A stretch of DNA of 8,229 nucleotides from an uncultured Amylibacter sp. (lineage in GTDB: Bacteria; Pseudomonadota; Alphaproteobacteria; Rhodobacterales; Rhodobacteraceae). Positions within the stretch are counted from its first letter, which is position 1; each line of letters begins with the position of its first letter. Location of the stretch: contig CALDZS010000363.1 of assembly GCA_937944065.1 (NCBI GenBank), positions 1 through 8,229 on the forward strand, written 5' to 3'. The position numbers and the translations under genes are program-made. The notes beneath the pieces are model-generated. The model was given only the letters and a program-made list of their open reading frames with translations. It was not told the DNA's origin and did not search any database. Below are positions 1-5,985 of the stretch, in pieces.

Positions 1-470
1 TCTGGCTTTAGCAAATCCTTCCAACATGCGGGAACTGGCAGGTTGTTGGCCGCCAACAATTCGGTGTTGTACCCGTATCCTAACGCGCCAGAATAAATGC
101 CAATTGTTTTGTCATTTGCGCCCGTTGCTTGGCTTATCGCCCAATCGTTAAGCTGATCGCGCATTGGTGAGACATAAGCAGCGGTTAGATTTTCTTCTGC
201 TGCTTGAAGATGTGGATCACCAGTGCCACCCCACCATACGTCGCCTTTTGGGTTTGCAGACTCTGCCTTGATTTGTGCAAATGTTTCGCCCGAAGATTTA
301 CGGGTCATATTTACGTCGATACCCGTCGCATCTTCAAAGCTGCGGGACATCAGTTGGCACCAATCTTCCTGCGCAGAACAGTAAAGTGTAAGTTTGTCAG
401 CCTGAGCGGCTGAGGCCATGGCGCTCAATGCGACCGCCGACGACAATGCAAGTGTACTAAATTTTTTCAT
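1..470 (-). CDS. ABC transporter substrate-binding protein, AfuA/FbpA type (partial, C-terminus off the left edge)
   Basis: Secreted binding protein of an ABC importer; only the first 156 residues are in the window and the frame runs open through base 1. It starts with ATG at 470, preceded by a good ribosome binding site (GGGAGAG, 476-482, 5 bases away). Residues 1-24 are a clear signal peptide: MKK, a hydrophobic stretch, then a likely cut after AQA. The mature part begins DKLTLYCSAQEDWC and carries RKSSGET (57-63) and DVWWGGTGDPH (77-87), typical of the family annotated as Fe(3+) or AfuA-like binding proteins. Some members bind ferric iron, but AfuA of Actinobacillus and Citrobacter binds hexose phosphates, so substrate is open. 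The C-terminal ligand residues are missing here. Cys31, Cys38 and Cys149 are present. It is divergent from the HAD gene at 717. Permease and ATPase genes would be expected further left, outside the window. Confidence 0.85.
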   Translation of the reverse strand, partial: MKKFSTLALSSAVALSAMASAAQADKLTLYCSAQEDWCQLMSRSFEDATGIDVNMTRKSSGETFAQIKAESANPKGDVWWGGTGDPHLQAAEENLTAAYVSPMRDQLNDWAISQATGANDKTIGIYSGALGYGYNTELLAANNLPVPACWKDLLKP

Positions 471-584
471 AATTTCTCTCCCAGGTGCGAGCCATTGAGA
501 CTCATTTCAATTAAAAGAACGCTTCAGGCGTCTCTTGGCAGGAATAATTCAAACAGTTTCACCTGCTCTGTTTGGAATCAATGG

Positions 585-602
585 ATGTCAACACCCTAAC
601 AG
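585..602 (-). promoter_or_regulatory. Weak candidate Pho-box-like repeat or -35 element upstream of the binding-protein gene
   Basis: Read on the minus strand this is CTGTTAG-GGTG-TTGACAT, two 7-base units with an 11-base period. Each unit matches 5 of 7 positions of the PhoB consensus CTGTCAT. It also contains a perfect TTGACA, but no convincing -10 hexamer lies 16-18 bases downstream. It is about 115 bases upstream of the binding-protein start, in the divergent region 471-716, where I see nothing else I can support. The degenerate match could be chance. Confidence 0.15.
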
Positions 603-716
603 TAATCTGCATCATTGAAAGTGTCTCGTTGATGCAAGGCGGAATCCAGTGAAATAAATTCTGTACATCCCAACGAAAGGTGCCAAGTATGCAAGGCACA
701 CAAGCGACGTTAATGC

Positions 717-1382
717 ATGAGGAATATGAAATTGTTGAAGGCGGTGCTTCATACTGCGAACGGAAAGATCAACCTCACTTCGCAATCGTGGCACGGTGTC
801 ATTGTAGAAAGAGGATACGATGCTTTCATATTCGATTGCGATGGAACGCTGGTCGAAAGTGCAGAGGCGCATTTCGCTTCTTTCGCGGCGGCCGCGTCAG
901 CGCAGGGTTTTGAATTTGAGCGTGATTGGTATTTGGCCCGAACAGGTTTAGACCGCGTTTCGTTGTTTCGTGACTTTGCCCAGATGAAAGGTGACGCATT
1001 CGACATTGCCGCAGCCGTCACTAAAAGCATCTCAATCTTTATCGAAACAAGCCAGAGAGTACGCTCCATTCCAGAAACGAAAACCCTTGTTGAAGCATTG
1101 GCCACAGACCACCCGTTGGCCGTGGGAACCAATGCAGAAGACGATGTCGCGCGGGCATCGCTACGCGCGACAGGAATGCTAGATTGTTTTGATCACGTTG
1201 TCTCGATCTCCAACGGTCTATTGCCAAAACCTTCACCAGATATCTTCACCACAGCCCAACAGTTGATGGGTGTGCCGCTGGCCCAAACGTTGGTCATAGA
1301 AGATGCTGTTCAAGGCGTCACAGCCGCTAAACTAGCTGGGATGGATGTCATTGAGATAGCACATCGTAGCACTGCCACATAG
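717..1382 (+). CDS. HAD-superfamily subfamily IA hydrolase (beta-phosphoglucomutase / sugar-phosphatase-like)
   Basis: Cytoplasmic phosphatase or phosphomutase of the haloacid dehalogenase superfamily, 221 residues as called. All four catalytic motifs are visible: FDCDGTLVES with nucleophile Asp40 and acid/base Asp42, Thr138 in AVGTNA (motif II), Lys171 in LLPKPSPDIF (motif III), and Glu195-Asp196 in VIEDAVQG (motif IV). The order and the KPSPDIF and EDAVQGVTAA strings are those of the beta-phosphoglucomutase / YqaB-like group with a helical cap between motifs I and II. Residues 1-33 form an unusual N-terminal extension, because family members usually begin a few residues before the DxD motif. 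Alternative in-frame starts are ATG 726 and GTG 744; none has a well-spaced ribosome binding site. The gene is divergent from the AfuA-like gene and convergent with the inositol-monophosphatase-like gene. Substrate unknown; a sugar phosphate or phosphoglycolate-like compound is plausible. Confidence 0.85.
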   Translation: MRNMKLLKAVLHTANGKINLTSQSWHGVIVERGYDAFIFDCDGTLVESAEAHFASFAAAASAQGFEFERDWYLARTGLDRVSLFRDFAQMKGDAFDIAAAVTKSISIFIETSQRVRSIPETKTLVEALATDHPLAVGTNAEDDVARASLRATGMLDCFDHVVSISNGLLPKPSPDIFTTAQQLMGVPLAQTLVIEDAVQGVTAAKLAGMDVIEIAHRSTAT

Positions 1383-1416
1383 GCATTGATTCACGCCGCG
1401 CTGCGGGGGGCAGAAC

Positions 1417-2202
1417 CTAAACCTTGTAAGCCTCCTCAGACATTGCCAATAGCTCGTCAAAAATATCGGGTGACCCCGTGATTACCCGCCCGCCTACGCG
1501 CAACATGTCAGATGTATTTTGGTATTCAACGCGACCACCTGCCTCTTTGATGAGCAACTGTCCCGCTAGACAGTCCCATGCGTTCATGTGAGGTTCAGTG
1601 TATCCTATCAAACGCCCTGCCGCGACGTAGGCCAGCATCAGTCCGCCAGATGCATTACGAAAGAATATGCCTCCTCGCGCCGAAAGTTCAGAAATTAAAT
1701 CTGCTGCCATATGGCTCGCCGTGCGCCCGTTCATGCCTACACCGACACTGCCATCGTGCAACCCGTCGCTTTGCGCAATGCAGAGTTTGGTGTCGCCGAG
1801 GTACGCCCCTTGTTCGGATGAACCCCAAAACATCTCGTCAGTTGACGGTTCAAAGATCACACCAATCCGAGTTTGTTCATCTTGAATGCAAGCCAGAATA
1901 ACGCACCATTGGGGAATACCCCGAACGAAATTGGCGGTTCCGTCGATAGGATCGATTACCCATGTCCAACCAGAGGATGATGGGACGTCGTCATGCTCTT
2001 CGCCAACAATCCCATCGTCTGGAAATTGTTCCGCGATTTTAGCACGTACAAATGTTTCGACCTCGAGATCGGCATTCGAAACAAGATCTTGAGCGCCTTT
2101 GGATTGGATATCTAGGGCGGTAAGGTCGCGGAAGAATGCCATGGCCATCGAACCAGCATCGCGTGCAATGGTTTTTGCAGCATCAAGACGATCGACGCTC
2201 AT
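1417..2202 (-). CDS. Inositol-monophosphatase-family phosphatase
   Basis: Mg2+-dependent, Li+-sensitive-type phosphomonoesterase of the IMPase/SuhB superfamily, 261 residues, the normal length. The metal-binding motifs are complete: GEEH with Glu68, DPIDGTANF with Asp84 and Asp87 (residues 84-92), and the C-terminal WDCLAG with Asp210 (209-214). Substrates in the family include myo-inositol 1-phosphate, other polyol phosphates and histidinol phosphate; the sequence alone does not separate these. No signal peptide, so cytoplasmic. The ATG at 2202 has no ribosome binding site of its own but overlaps, by ATGA, the stop of a 29-codon reading frame with a strong site, so translation is probably coupled. 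It lies downstream of the Na/Pi protein gene on the same strand, 297 bases away, and next to two other phosphatase genes. That context suits a role in organophosphate use, though a housekeeping role is possible. Confidence 0.9.
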   Translation of the reverse strand: MSVDRLDAAKTIARDAGSMAMAFFRDLTALDIQSKGAQDLVSNADLEVETFVRAKIAEQFPDDGIVGEEHDDVPSSSGWTWVIDPIDGTANFVRGIPQWCVILACIQDEQTRIGVIFEPSTDEMFWGSSEQGAYLGDTKLCIAQSDGLHDGSVGVGMNGRTASHMAADLISELSARGGIFFRNASGGLMLAYVAAGRLIGYTEPHMNAWDCLAGQLLIKEAGGRVEYQNTSDMLRVGGRVITGSPDIFDELLAMSEEAYKV

Positions 2203-2288
2203 AACACGGTTTCGCGGTGTTCATCGAAGCCGTCTATGGAACTTGTCTCACCGTTTCTGCGAAAAACTCGTTTTATCATCGAATTCAT
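2199..2288 (-). CDS. Possible small protein or leader peptide (29 codons) coupled to the inositol-monophosphatase-like gene
   Basis: An ATG at 2288 opens a 29-residue frame beginning MNSMIKRVFRRNGETSS, basic at the N-terminus and acidic near the end (DGFDEHRE). Its TGA (2201-2199) overlaps the ATG of the next gene as ATGA, a classic arrangement for translational coupling. A full AAGGAG lies 9 bases upstream. The downstream gene lacks its own ribosome binding site, which strengthens the idea that this frame is translated. I recognise no family and no membrane segment. It is not an N-terminal extension of the phosphatase, because it is in another frame. It could equally be a coupling leader without a protein function, or chance. 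Confidence 0.45.
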   Translation of the reverse strand: MNSMIKRVFRRNGETSSIDGFDEHRETVL

Positions 2289-2297
2289 TAGCGATTA

Positions 2298-2303
2298 CTC
2301 CTT
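2298..2303 (-). promoter_or_regulatory. Ribosome binding site AAGGAG for the 29-codon reading frame
   Basis: Minus-strand AAGGAG, 9 bases before the ATG at 2288. It is the only strong Shine-Dalgarno match in the 297 bases upstream of the inositol-monophosphatase-like gene, and it lies too far (95 bases) to serve that gene's own ATG directly. Confidence 0.5.
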
Positions 2304-2409
2304 CTTTGATTGCGAAACTCTGCCTGCCTTAGGGTTCAGTCAAAAGTGGGTCGAGTCAACTAGCAATCCGTTCGGTTAGCGTGTGAAACTCAAGGCAGAC
2401 GATCTATAG

Positions 2410-2442
2410 GAACCCAAAAGCGGCATCGTAGTTTTTTGGTTC
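2410..2442 (-). terminator. Imperfect hairpin downstream of the Na/Pi gene, possible weak terminator
   Basis: GAACC pairs with GGTTC, followed after one mismatch by four A-T pairs, a G-T wobble and a C-G pair, around a 9-base loop. It begins about 58 bases after the stop codon of the Na/Pi gene and stands in the otherwise featureless stretch 2289-2499. No run of T follows the stem on the minus strand, so it is not a canonical intrinsic terminator. Confidence 0.2.
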
Positions 2443-2499
2443 ACGCATTTATCTTGTCGTGATGATGGCTTAGAATTCTCGGGAGCAATTGGTGAGTTT

Positions 2500-4155
2500 C
2501 TAGGTCAGTCGACTTTTCAAAAGATCGCCCGACTTTGCAAGAATTGGATAACCTACAACGGAAAACGCAGCGTTGACTTGCTTCAAAGCCCGAAGCGTTT
2601 CCTGATGAATATTACTCGTCTCAATGCTTTCAACCAGACCCTCGCGCAACCGTCCTAGATGGTGCCGCTGCATTTTCTGTTCGACACGTCCGACCTTTTC
2701 TTTTGCAGCGACCAGTTCGCGCGCTTCGGCAGGGTTTTGATTCATCATGACATTCAATGCCAGTTGTATGTTGTTTTGCACTCTGTCAGAAAAATTCCCG
2801 ATTTCCTTGCGCCCCTTTGGTGAAAACTGCAGGCCATTGGTGTCCATTCTTTTGGCCAGACCAAGCATGATGCGGGCAATGGCATCGGACGCTGCGTCCA
2901 AGCTGGTCGAGGTTGCCGCAAGCTCCATTGAACGACGTCCCATGTCATCATCCAACCCTGCTTTCCCCAGGCGTGCCAAATACAGTTTAAGATCAAGGTG
3001 AGTTTGTTTGATTGCTTTGTCTTGATCCTTGATAGATTGTGCGACAGTTGCGTCCCACGCATCATAAAGCGGTTCGACCATGATAAGCATTTGTTCGATT
3101 TTTTGGCCCATACCAAGAAGCTCTCGTGATGCACAATCGAGACCGCGTTGTGGTCGATCTAATGCTGATGGGTCTAGTGCGCTGACGGCGGGCAATACAG
3201 ATTTAAGTCTAGATTTATCGACGACCATTGGTCCAATCAGCGAAACCAGAACCCCAACAAAAGGCAGGGCCAAAACCGCGAGCAGTAAATTAAAGACTAG
3301 ATGCAGATTAATTGCCTGACGCGCAGGCTCTGTTCCAAGCTTTGCCAAAAGATCAGGGAAGGCAGCGATCAAAATGGTTGCCAGTATTGCCCCGCCTCCA
3401 CGCAACACCAGATTTGCGACAACGACGCGACGCGATGCCAATGATGCCGACAATGTAAGCACATAGGCAATAACCGCGCCACCTAAGTTTGCACCAAGGA
3501 CCATCGCCGCTGCTGCAGCAAGAGGTAGGACCGATTGACCTGCCAAAGTTACAAAAAGCAGAACCGCCGCGACACTGGAATGAAAGACCCAGGCGAGGCC
3601 GGCACCAACTAAGAATGCGGTTAAAAGATCGCGGGCGAGATATCCCATAACGACTTGCGTTCCAGGATTGGCAACAATTGGGCCAGTCGCTGCGCGGATC
3701 ATGTCCAAAGAGACAAAAATCAATGCAAGCCCAATTAGAATTCGCCCTACCTGTCTGGCGCTGCTGTTTTCGGAACGCAAAAACAAAGTGACGCCAACCA
3801 GCAAGCAAAGCGGAATCAACAAGGGTTGCCGTACCAAAAGAAGTTGGGTCACCACAGCAGAGCCGACATCCGCCCCCAATAGAATTGCCAATCCAGTTGC
3901 TGTTAACAACCCGCCTTTTGCTACGAAGTTCGAGACCAGAACGGCAACGGCAGTAGAGCTTTGCAAAAAGACAGCGGCGCCGATACCTGATCCCGCAGCG
4001 AAAAGACGATTGTTTGCCGACAGGCGAAACCACAGCCTTAGCTGGTTGGCAAAGCCGCGTTCAACGCCAGTGCGCACGAGGCGAACCGACCATATCAATA
4101 AGGCAGCAGCACCTGCGATGCTGAGGATGAAGTTTATCAGGTTTTGGTCGTTCAA
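2500..4155 (-). CDS. Na/Pi cotransporter family protein with C-terminal PhoU-like domain
   Basis: Inner-membrane protein of 551 residues with the two-repeat PNaS (Na_Pi_cotrans) architecture. Repeat 1 has LQSSTA (64-69) and LLGADVGSA (92-100); repeat 2 has FHSSVA (191-196) and LGANLGGA (220-227), with His replacing the Gln of the usual QSS. About eight hydrophobic segments lie between residues 8 and 312. Residues about 342-540 form a helical PhoU-like domain with coiled-coil-like charge. Family members move phosphate with sodium; E. coli YjbB, with the same layout, is reported to export phosphate. The start is TTG at 4155: an in-frame TGA lies 18 bases upstream with no ATG between, the first downstream Met would cut transmembrane segments, and GAGCGAG is 6 bases upstream. 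It has its own candidate promoter after the phn operon. Direction of transport is not readable from sequence. Confidence 0.9.
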   Translation of the reverse strand: MNDQNLINFILSIAGAAALLIWSVRLVRTGVERGFANQLRLWFRLSANNRLFAAGSGIGAAVFLQSSTAVAVLVSNFVAKGGLLTATGLAILLGADVGSAVVTQLLLVRQPLLIPLCLLVGVTLFLRSENSSARQVGRILIGLALIFVSLDMIRAATGPIVANPGTQVVMGYLARDLLTAFLVGAGLAWVFHSSVAAVLLFVTLAGQSVLPLAAAAAMVLGANLGGAVIAYVLTLSASLASRRVVVANLVLRGGGAILATILIAAFPDLLAKLGTEPARQAINLHLVFNLLLAVLALPFVGVLVSLIGPMVVDKSRLKSVLPAVSALDPSALDRPQRGLDCASRELLGMGQKIEQMLIMVEPLYDAWDATVAQSIKDQDKAIKQTHLDLKLYLARLGKAGLDDDMGRRSMELAATSTSLDAASDAIARIMLGLAKRMDTNGLQFSPKGRKEIGNFSDRVQNNIQLALNVMMNQNPAEARELVAAKEKVGRVEQKMQRHHLGRLREGLVESIETSNIHQETLRALKQVNAAFSVVGYPILAKSGDLLKSRLT

Positions 4156-4161
4156 ATTAAA

Positions 4162-4168
4162 CTCGCTC
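4162..4168 (-). promoter_or_regulatory. Ribosome binding site supporting the TTG start of the Na/Pi gene
   Basis: Minus-strand GAGCGAG, 6 bases (TTTAAT) before the TTG at 4155. An in-frame TGA sits just upstream and there is no ATG or GTG in frame between, so this site decides the start. Confidence 0.5.
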
Positions 4169-4185
4169 GATCAGTTTAATAAATT

Positions 4186-4205
4186 TATCAGGAAGAGACC
4201 TGATA
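4186..4205. repeat. Perfect inverted repeat TATCAGG-N6-CCTGATA in the leader of the Na/Pi gene
   Basis: Seven-base arms with a 6-base centre (AAGAGA on the plus strand). It lies right after the candidate -10 box at 4214-4219, where transcription would start, and 31 bases before the TTG start codon. It could be an operator or a 5'-leader hairpin. A third ATCAGG copy at 4211-4216 (minus) repeats the arm at an 11-to-12-base step. Confidence 0.4.
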
Positions 4206-4213
4206 GCAGCCTG

Positions 4214-4241
4214 ATTATGGCGCATTCTTGGATTGATGCAA
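4214..4241 (-). promoter_or_regulatory. Candidate sigma-70 promoter for the Na/Pi gene
   Basis: On the minus strand TTGCAT (4241-4236) is followed after 16 bases by CATAAT (4219-4214), a 5-of-6 match to the -10 consensus. The -35 match is weaker (3 of 6). It falls in the 124-base gap between the HAD-IIA gene and the Na/Pi gene, and no terminator is obvious between them, so read-through from the phn operon is also possible. Confidence 0.35.
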
Positions 4242-4279
4242 CCTGTTGTGATTATTGAAATTTATCAAGTGACTTATAG

Positions 4280-5167
4280 TCAGGGTCGCTGAAGAACAAA
4301 GTCGGGATGAATTCCTGACTTCGAGATATATTGGTTTACGTCAGCACCCGAGAAAAACCCAAAGCCAGCAATCAAAGCGGTTTTAACACCAGCGATTTGC
4401 CCACCCAGAATATCGGTATGCAAGCTGTCCCCGACCATGACCGTGCGGGCAGGCTCAAACGTGTCAAGCTGCGCGAACGCAAGGTCGAAAATTGTGCCGA
4501 AGGGTTTGCCAAAAAACTGCGGCGATACGCCAGTGCGGTCAGCCAAACGGTGCGCAAATGAACCTGGCTCTGTTGAAAAACCGCTTTCGCGAGGGGCAAC
4601 GATATCGGGATTGCCGACATAGACAGGTCGGGGATTGGCGGCGATTGACGCCTCGAGCAATGCTTGCCGGCTTTCGGTCCAAATTGCACTGCCTATCATT
4701 AGAAACCCATCTACGGCATCGTAGGTTTCCGGATCGTCTGCAAGGAATGTAATGTTCAACCCTTCAAGATCAGCACGCCCAAGCTGTTCGTTCGCCATAA
4801 TGCCCATGTGTCGATCCGGTTCGGACTTCAGGGCGTGCAATAGTGCTTTCCGGCTTGTGATTACGTCCTCGGGTGCAAAGTCGTAGCCAAGTTTCTTATA
4901 CTTTTTCATCAAGTGAGAATGTGGATAGCCTGCTGCGTTGGAAACGATGAGAACGCGCTTGCCTGCTTTTTGGAGCCCCGCCACACGCTCGGGCACGCCC
5001 GCAATGGCCGTTTCGCCGATGTTCAAAACACCGAACGCATCAAGAAAGAATGTGTCCATCTTTTCCGCGATCGCATCGAGGTTAGGCAGAGAAACGCAAG
5101 CGCCGTGTGCCTGCGTAGATGGCAGCCGATGGCGCACATTCTCGTAGGCCGAAAAAGCCTCTTCCAT
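4280..5167 (-). CDS. HAD class IIA (TIGR01459-like / NagD-like) hydrolase, last gene of the phn operon
   Basis: Cytoplasmic HAD-superfamily phosphatase, 295 residues from the ATG at 5167. That start is 2 bases after the stop of the upstream permease gene; a longer frame to 5263 would overlap it by over 90 bases and adds unconserved residues. Motif I is LDAFGVLN with nucleophile Asp43; motif II is Ser76 in IVSNAAGYP; then a class II cap; Lys221 in GKPFGTIFD; and GDSLHTDILGG with Asp247 and Asp252. The second Asp of the usual DxD is Phe45, as in the TIGR01459 subgroup, which has DLWG, so catalysis may differ from NagD or pyridoxal phosphatases. GNPDIVAPRE and the ending around HPDFVLQ fit the subgroup. 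Being last in a phosphonate-type transporter operon suggests it acts on the imported compound or its product. Substrate unknown. Confidence 0.85.
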   Translation of the reverse strand: MEEAFSAYENVRHRLPSTQAHGACVSLPNLDAIAEKMDTFFLDAFGVLNIGETAIAGVPERVAGLQKAGKRVLIVSNAAGYPHSHLMKKYKKLGYDFAPEDVITSRKALLHALKSEPDRHMGIMANEQLGRADLEGLNITFLADDPETYDAVDGFLMIGSAIWTESRQALLEASIAANPRPVYVGNPDIVAPRESGFSTEPGSFAHRLADRTGVSPQFFGKPFGTIFDLAFAQLDTFEPARTVMVGDSLHTDILGGQIAGVKTALIAGFGFFSGADVNQYISKSGIHPDFVLQRP

Positions 5168-5169
5168 AT

Positions 5170-5985
5170 TCAAATGATTGCGCCCCGAACTTTGGCCGAG
5201 ACCCATTCGGATATGACGACTGCGGCTAAGATAACAAGTAAGATCAACGACACTTGAGGCCAAGCCAATACATTCAGCGAGGATGATAGTTGCAATCCTA
5301 TGCCTCCAGCACCTACTAGGCCCAGAACGGTGCTTTCACGAATGTTAATGTCCCAACGGAATACGGAAATTCCTGCAAAGGCGGGCATTATTTGAGGCAC
5401 GATGCCATACGCCATAATTTGCCACCGCGACGCACCTGTTGCCGTGATCGCCTCTACTTGCGTTTGGTCGATCTCTTCGATTGCTTCGTATAGTAGTTTT
5501 GCGCAGAAGCCGATGGAGCGGATTGCGATTGCAATCACGCCTGCAAAAACACCAGGCCCAATTATAGCAATCAGAAGTAGTGCCCAAATAAGCGAATTGA
5601 TTGATCTGGTCGATACGATGATCAATAGTGCAATGGGTCGAATGAAAAATCGCGATGGCGTCGTGTTTTGGGCTGCAAGAAATGCAACGGGAACGGCAAG
5701 GATTACAGCAATGATTGTACCGAGTGTTGCGATGTTAAGCGTATCCCATATCGGCTTTCCAAGCTGGGTGATGTATTCCCATTTAGGTGGGGTCGCCCGG
5801 GTCCAGATGTCATTTGCAATGCGTGGTGCATCCCAGACAAAGAACCATGTCGTAGACTTAGATATCTGCTGCCAGCAATACGCAAAAATGGCTATACCGA
5901 TCAGCCAGAGCACCCAATGGAAAAGGCTTTCTCGCCCTGAACGACGTTGCCAAATCTTCAAGTTATTTGCTTCGCGTACTGGCAT
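5170..5985 (-). CDS. phnE: Phosphonate/phosphate-type ABC transporter permease PhnE (second copy)
   Basis: Inner-membrane permease of the PhnE family, 271 residues. Hydrophobic segments are at about 22-38, 84-105, 115-142, 145-160 and 243-260. The cytoplasmic EAA loop that docks the ATPase is EAITATGASRWQ (178-189). The C-terminal INIRESTVLGLVGAGGIG (213-230) is the PhnE hallmark. It starts with ATG at 5985 inside TAATG, sharing one base with the stop of the preceding permease gene, so the two are translationally coupled and presumably form a heterodimer. Two non-identical permeases with one ATPase and one binding protein resemble PhoE/PhoT of Sinorhizobium meliloti PhoCDET, a phosphate and phosphonate importer. 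The residues between TM1 and TM2 differ strongly from the first copy, so this is an old duplication rather than a recent one. Confidence 0.93.
   Translation of the reverse strand: MPVREANNLKIWQRRSGRESLFHWVLWLIGIAIFAYCWQQISKSTTWFFVWDAPRIANDIWTRATPPKWEYITQLGKPIWDTLNIATLGTIIAVILAVPVAFLAAQNTTPSRFFIRPIALLIIVSTRSINSLIWALLLIAIIGPGVFAGVIAIAIRSIGFCAKLLYEAIEEIDQTQVEAITATGASRWQIMAYGIVPQIMPAFAGISVFRWDINIRESTVLGLVGAGGIGLQLSSSLNVLAWPQVSLILLVILAAVVISEWVSAKVRGAII

Noticed and set aside
680..913. A 77-codon plus-strand frame overlapping the start of the HAD-IA gene
   Set aside because: It overlaps the conserved DCDGT motif in another frame and its product resembles no family.
1396..1406. Possible bidirectional terminator between the convergent HAD-IA and IMPase-family genes
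   Set aside because: The stem CCGC-GCT-GCGG is only 4 bp with a 3-base loop and has no T run on either side.
2405..2449. A 14-codon minus-strand frame starting MREPKNYDAAFGFL as a possible gene remnant
   Set aside because: No ribosome binding site, no continuation after the stop, and too short to recognise; it also overlaps the imperfect hairpin.
3353..4033. A 226-codon minus-strand frame overlapping the Na/Pi gene
   Set aside because: It is out of frame with the PNaS motifs, and its Cys/Arg/Trp-rich product is typical of a frame-shifted reading of a real gene.
3668..4258. A 196-codon open frame on the plus strand, opposite the Na/Pi gene
   Set aside because: It is fully antisense to a well-supported membrane protein gene over most of its length, has no recognisable motif, and its composition follows from the opposite strand.
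5168..5263. Longer start for the HAD-IIA gene at 5263
   Set aside because: It would overlap the conserved C-terminus of the upstream permease by more than 90 bases and adds residues unlike the family; ATG 5167 fits the family and the operon spacing.
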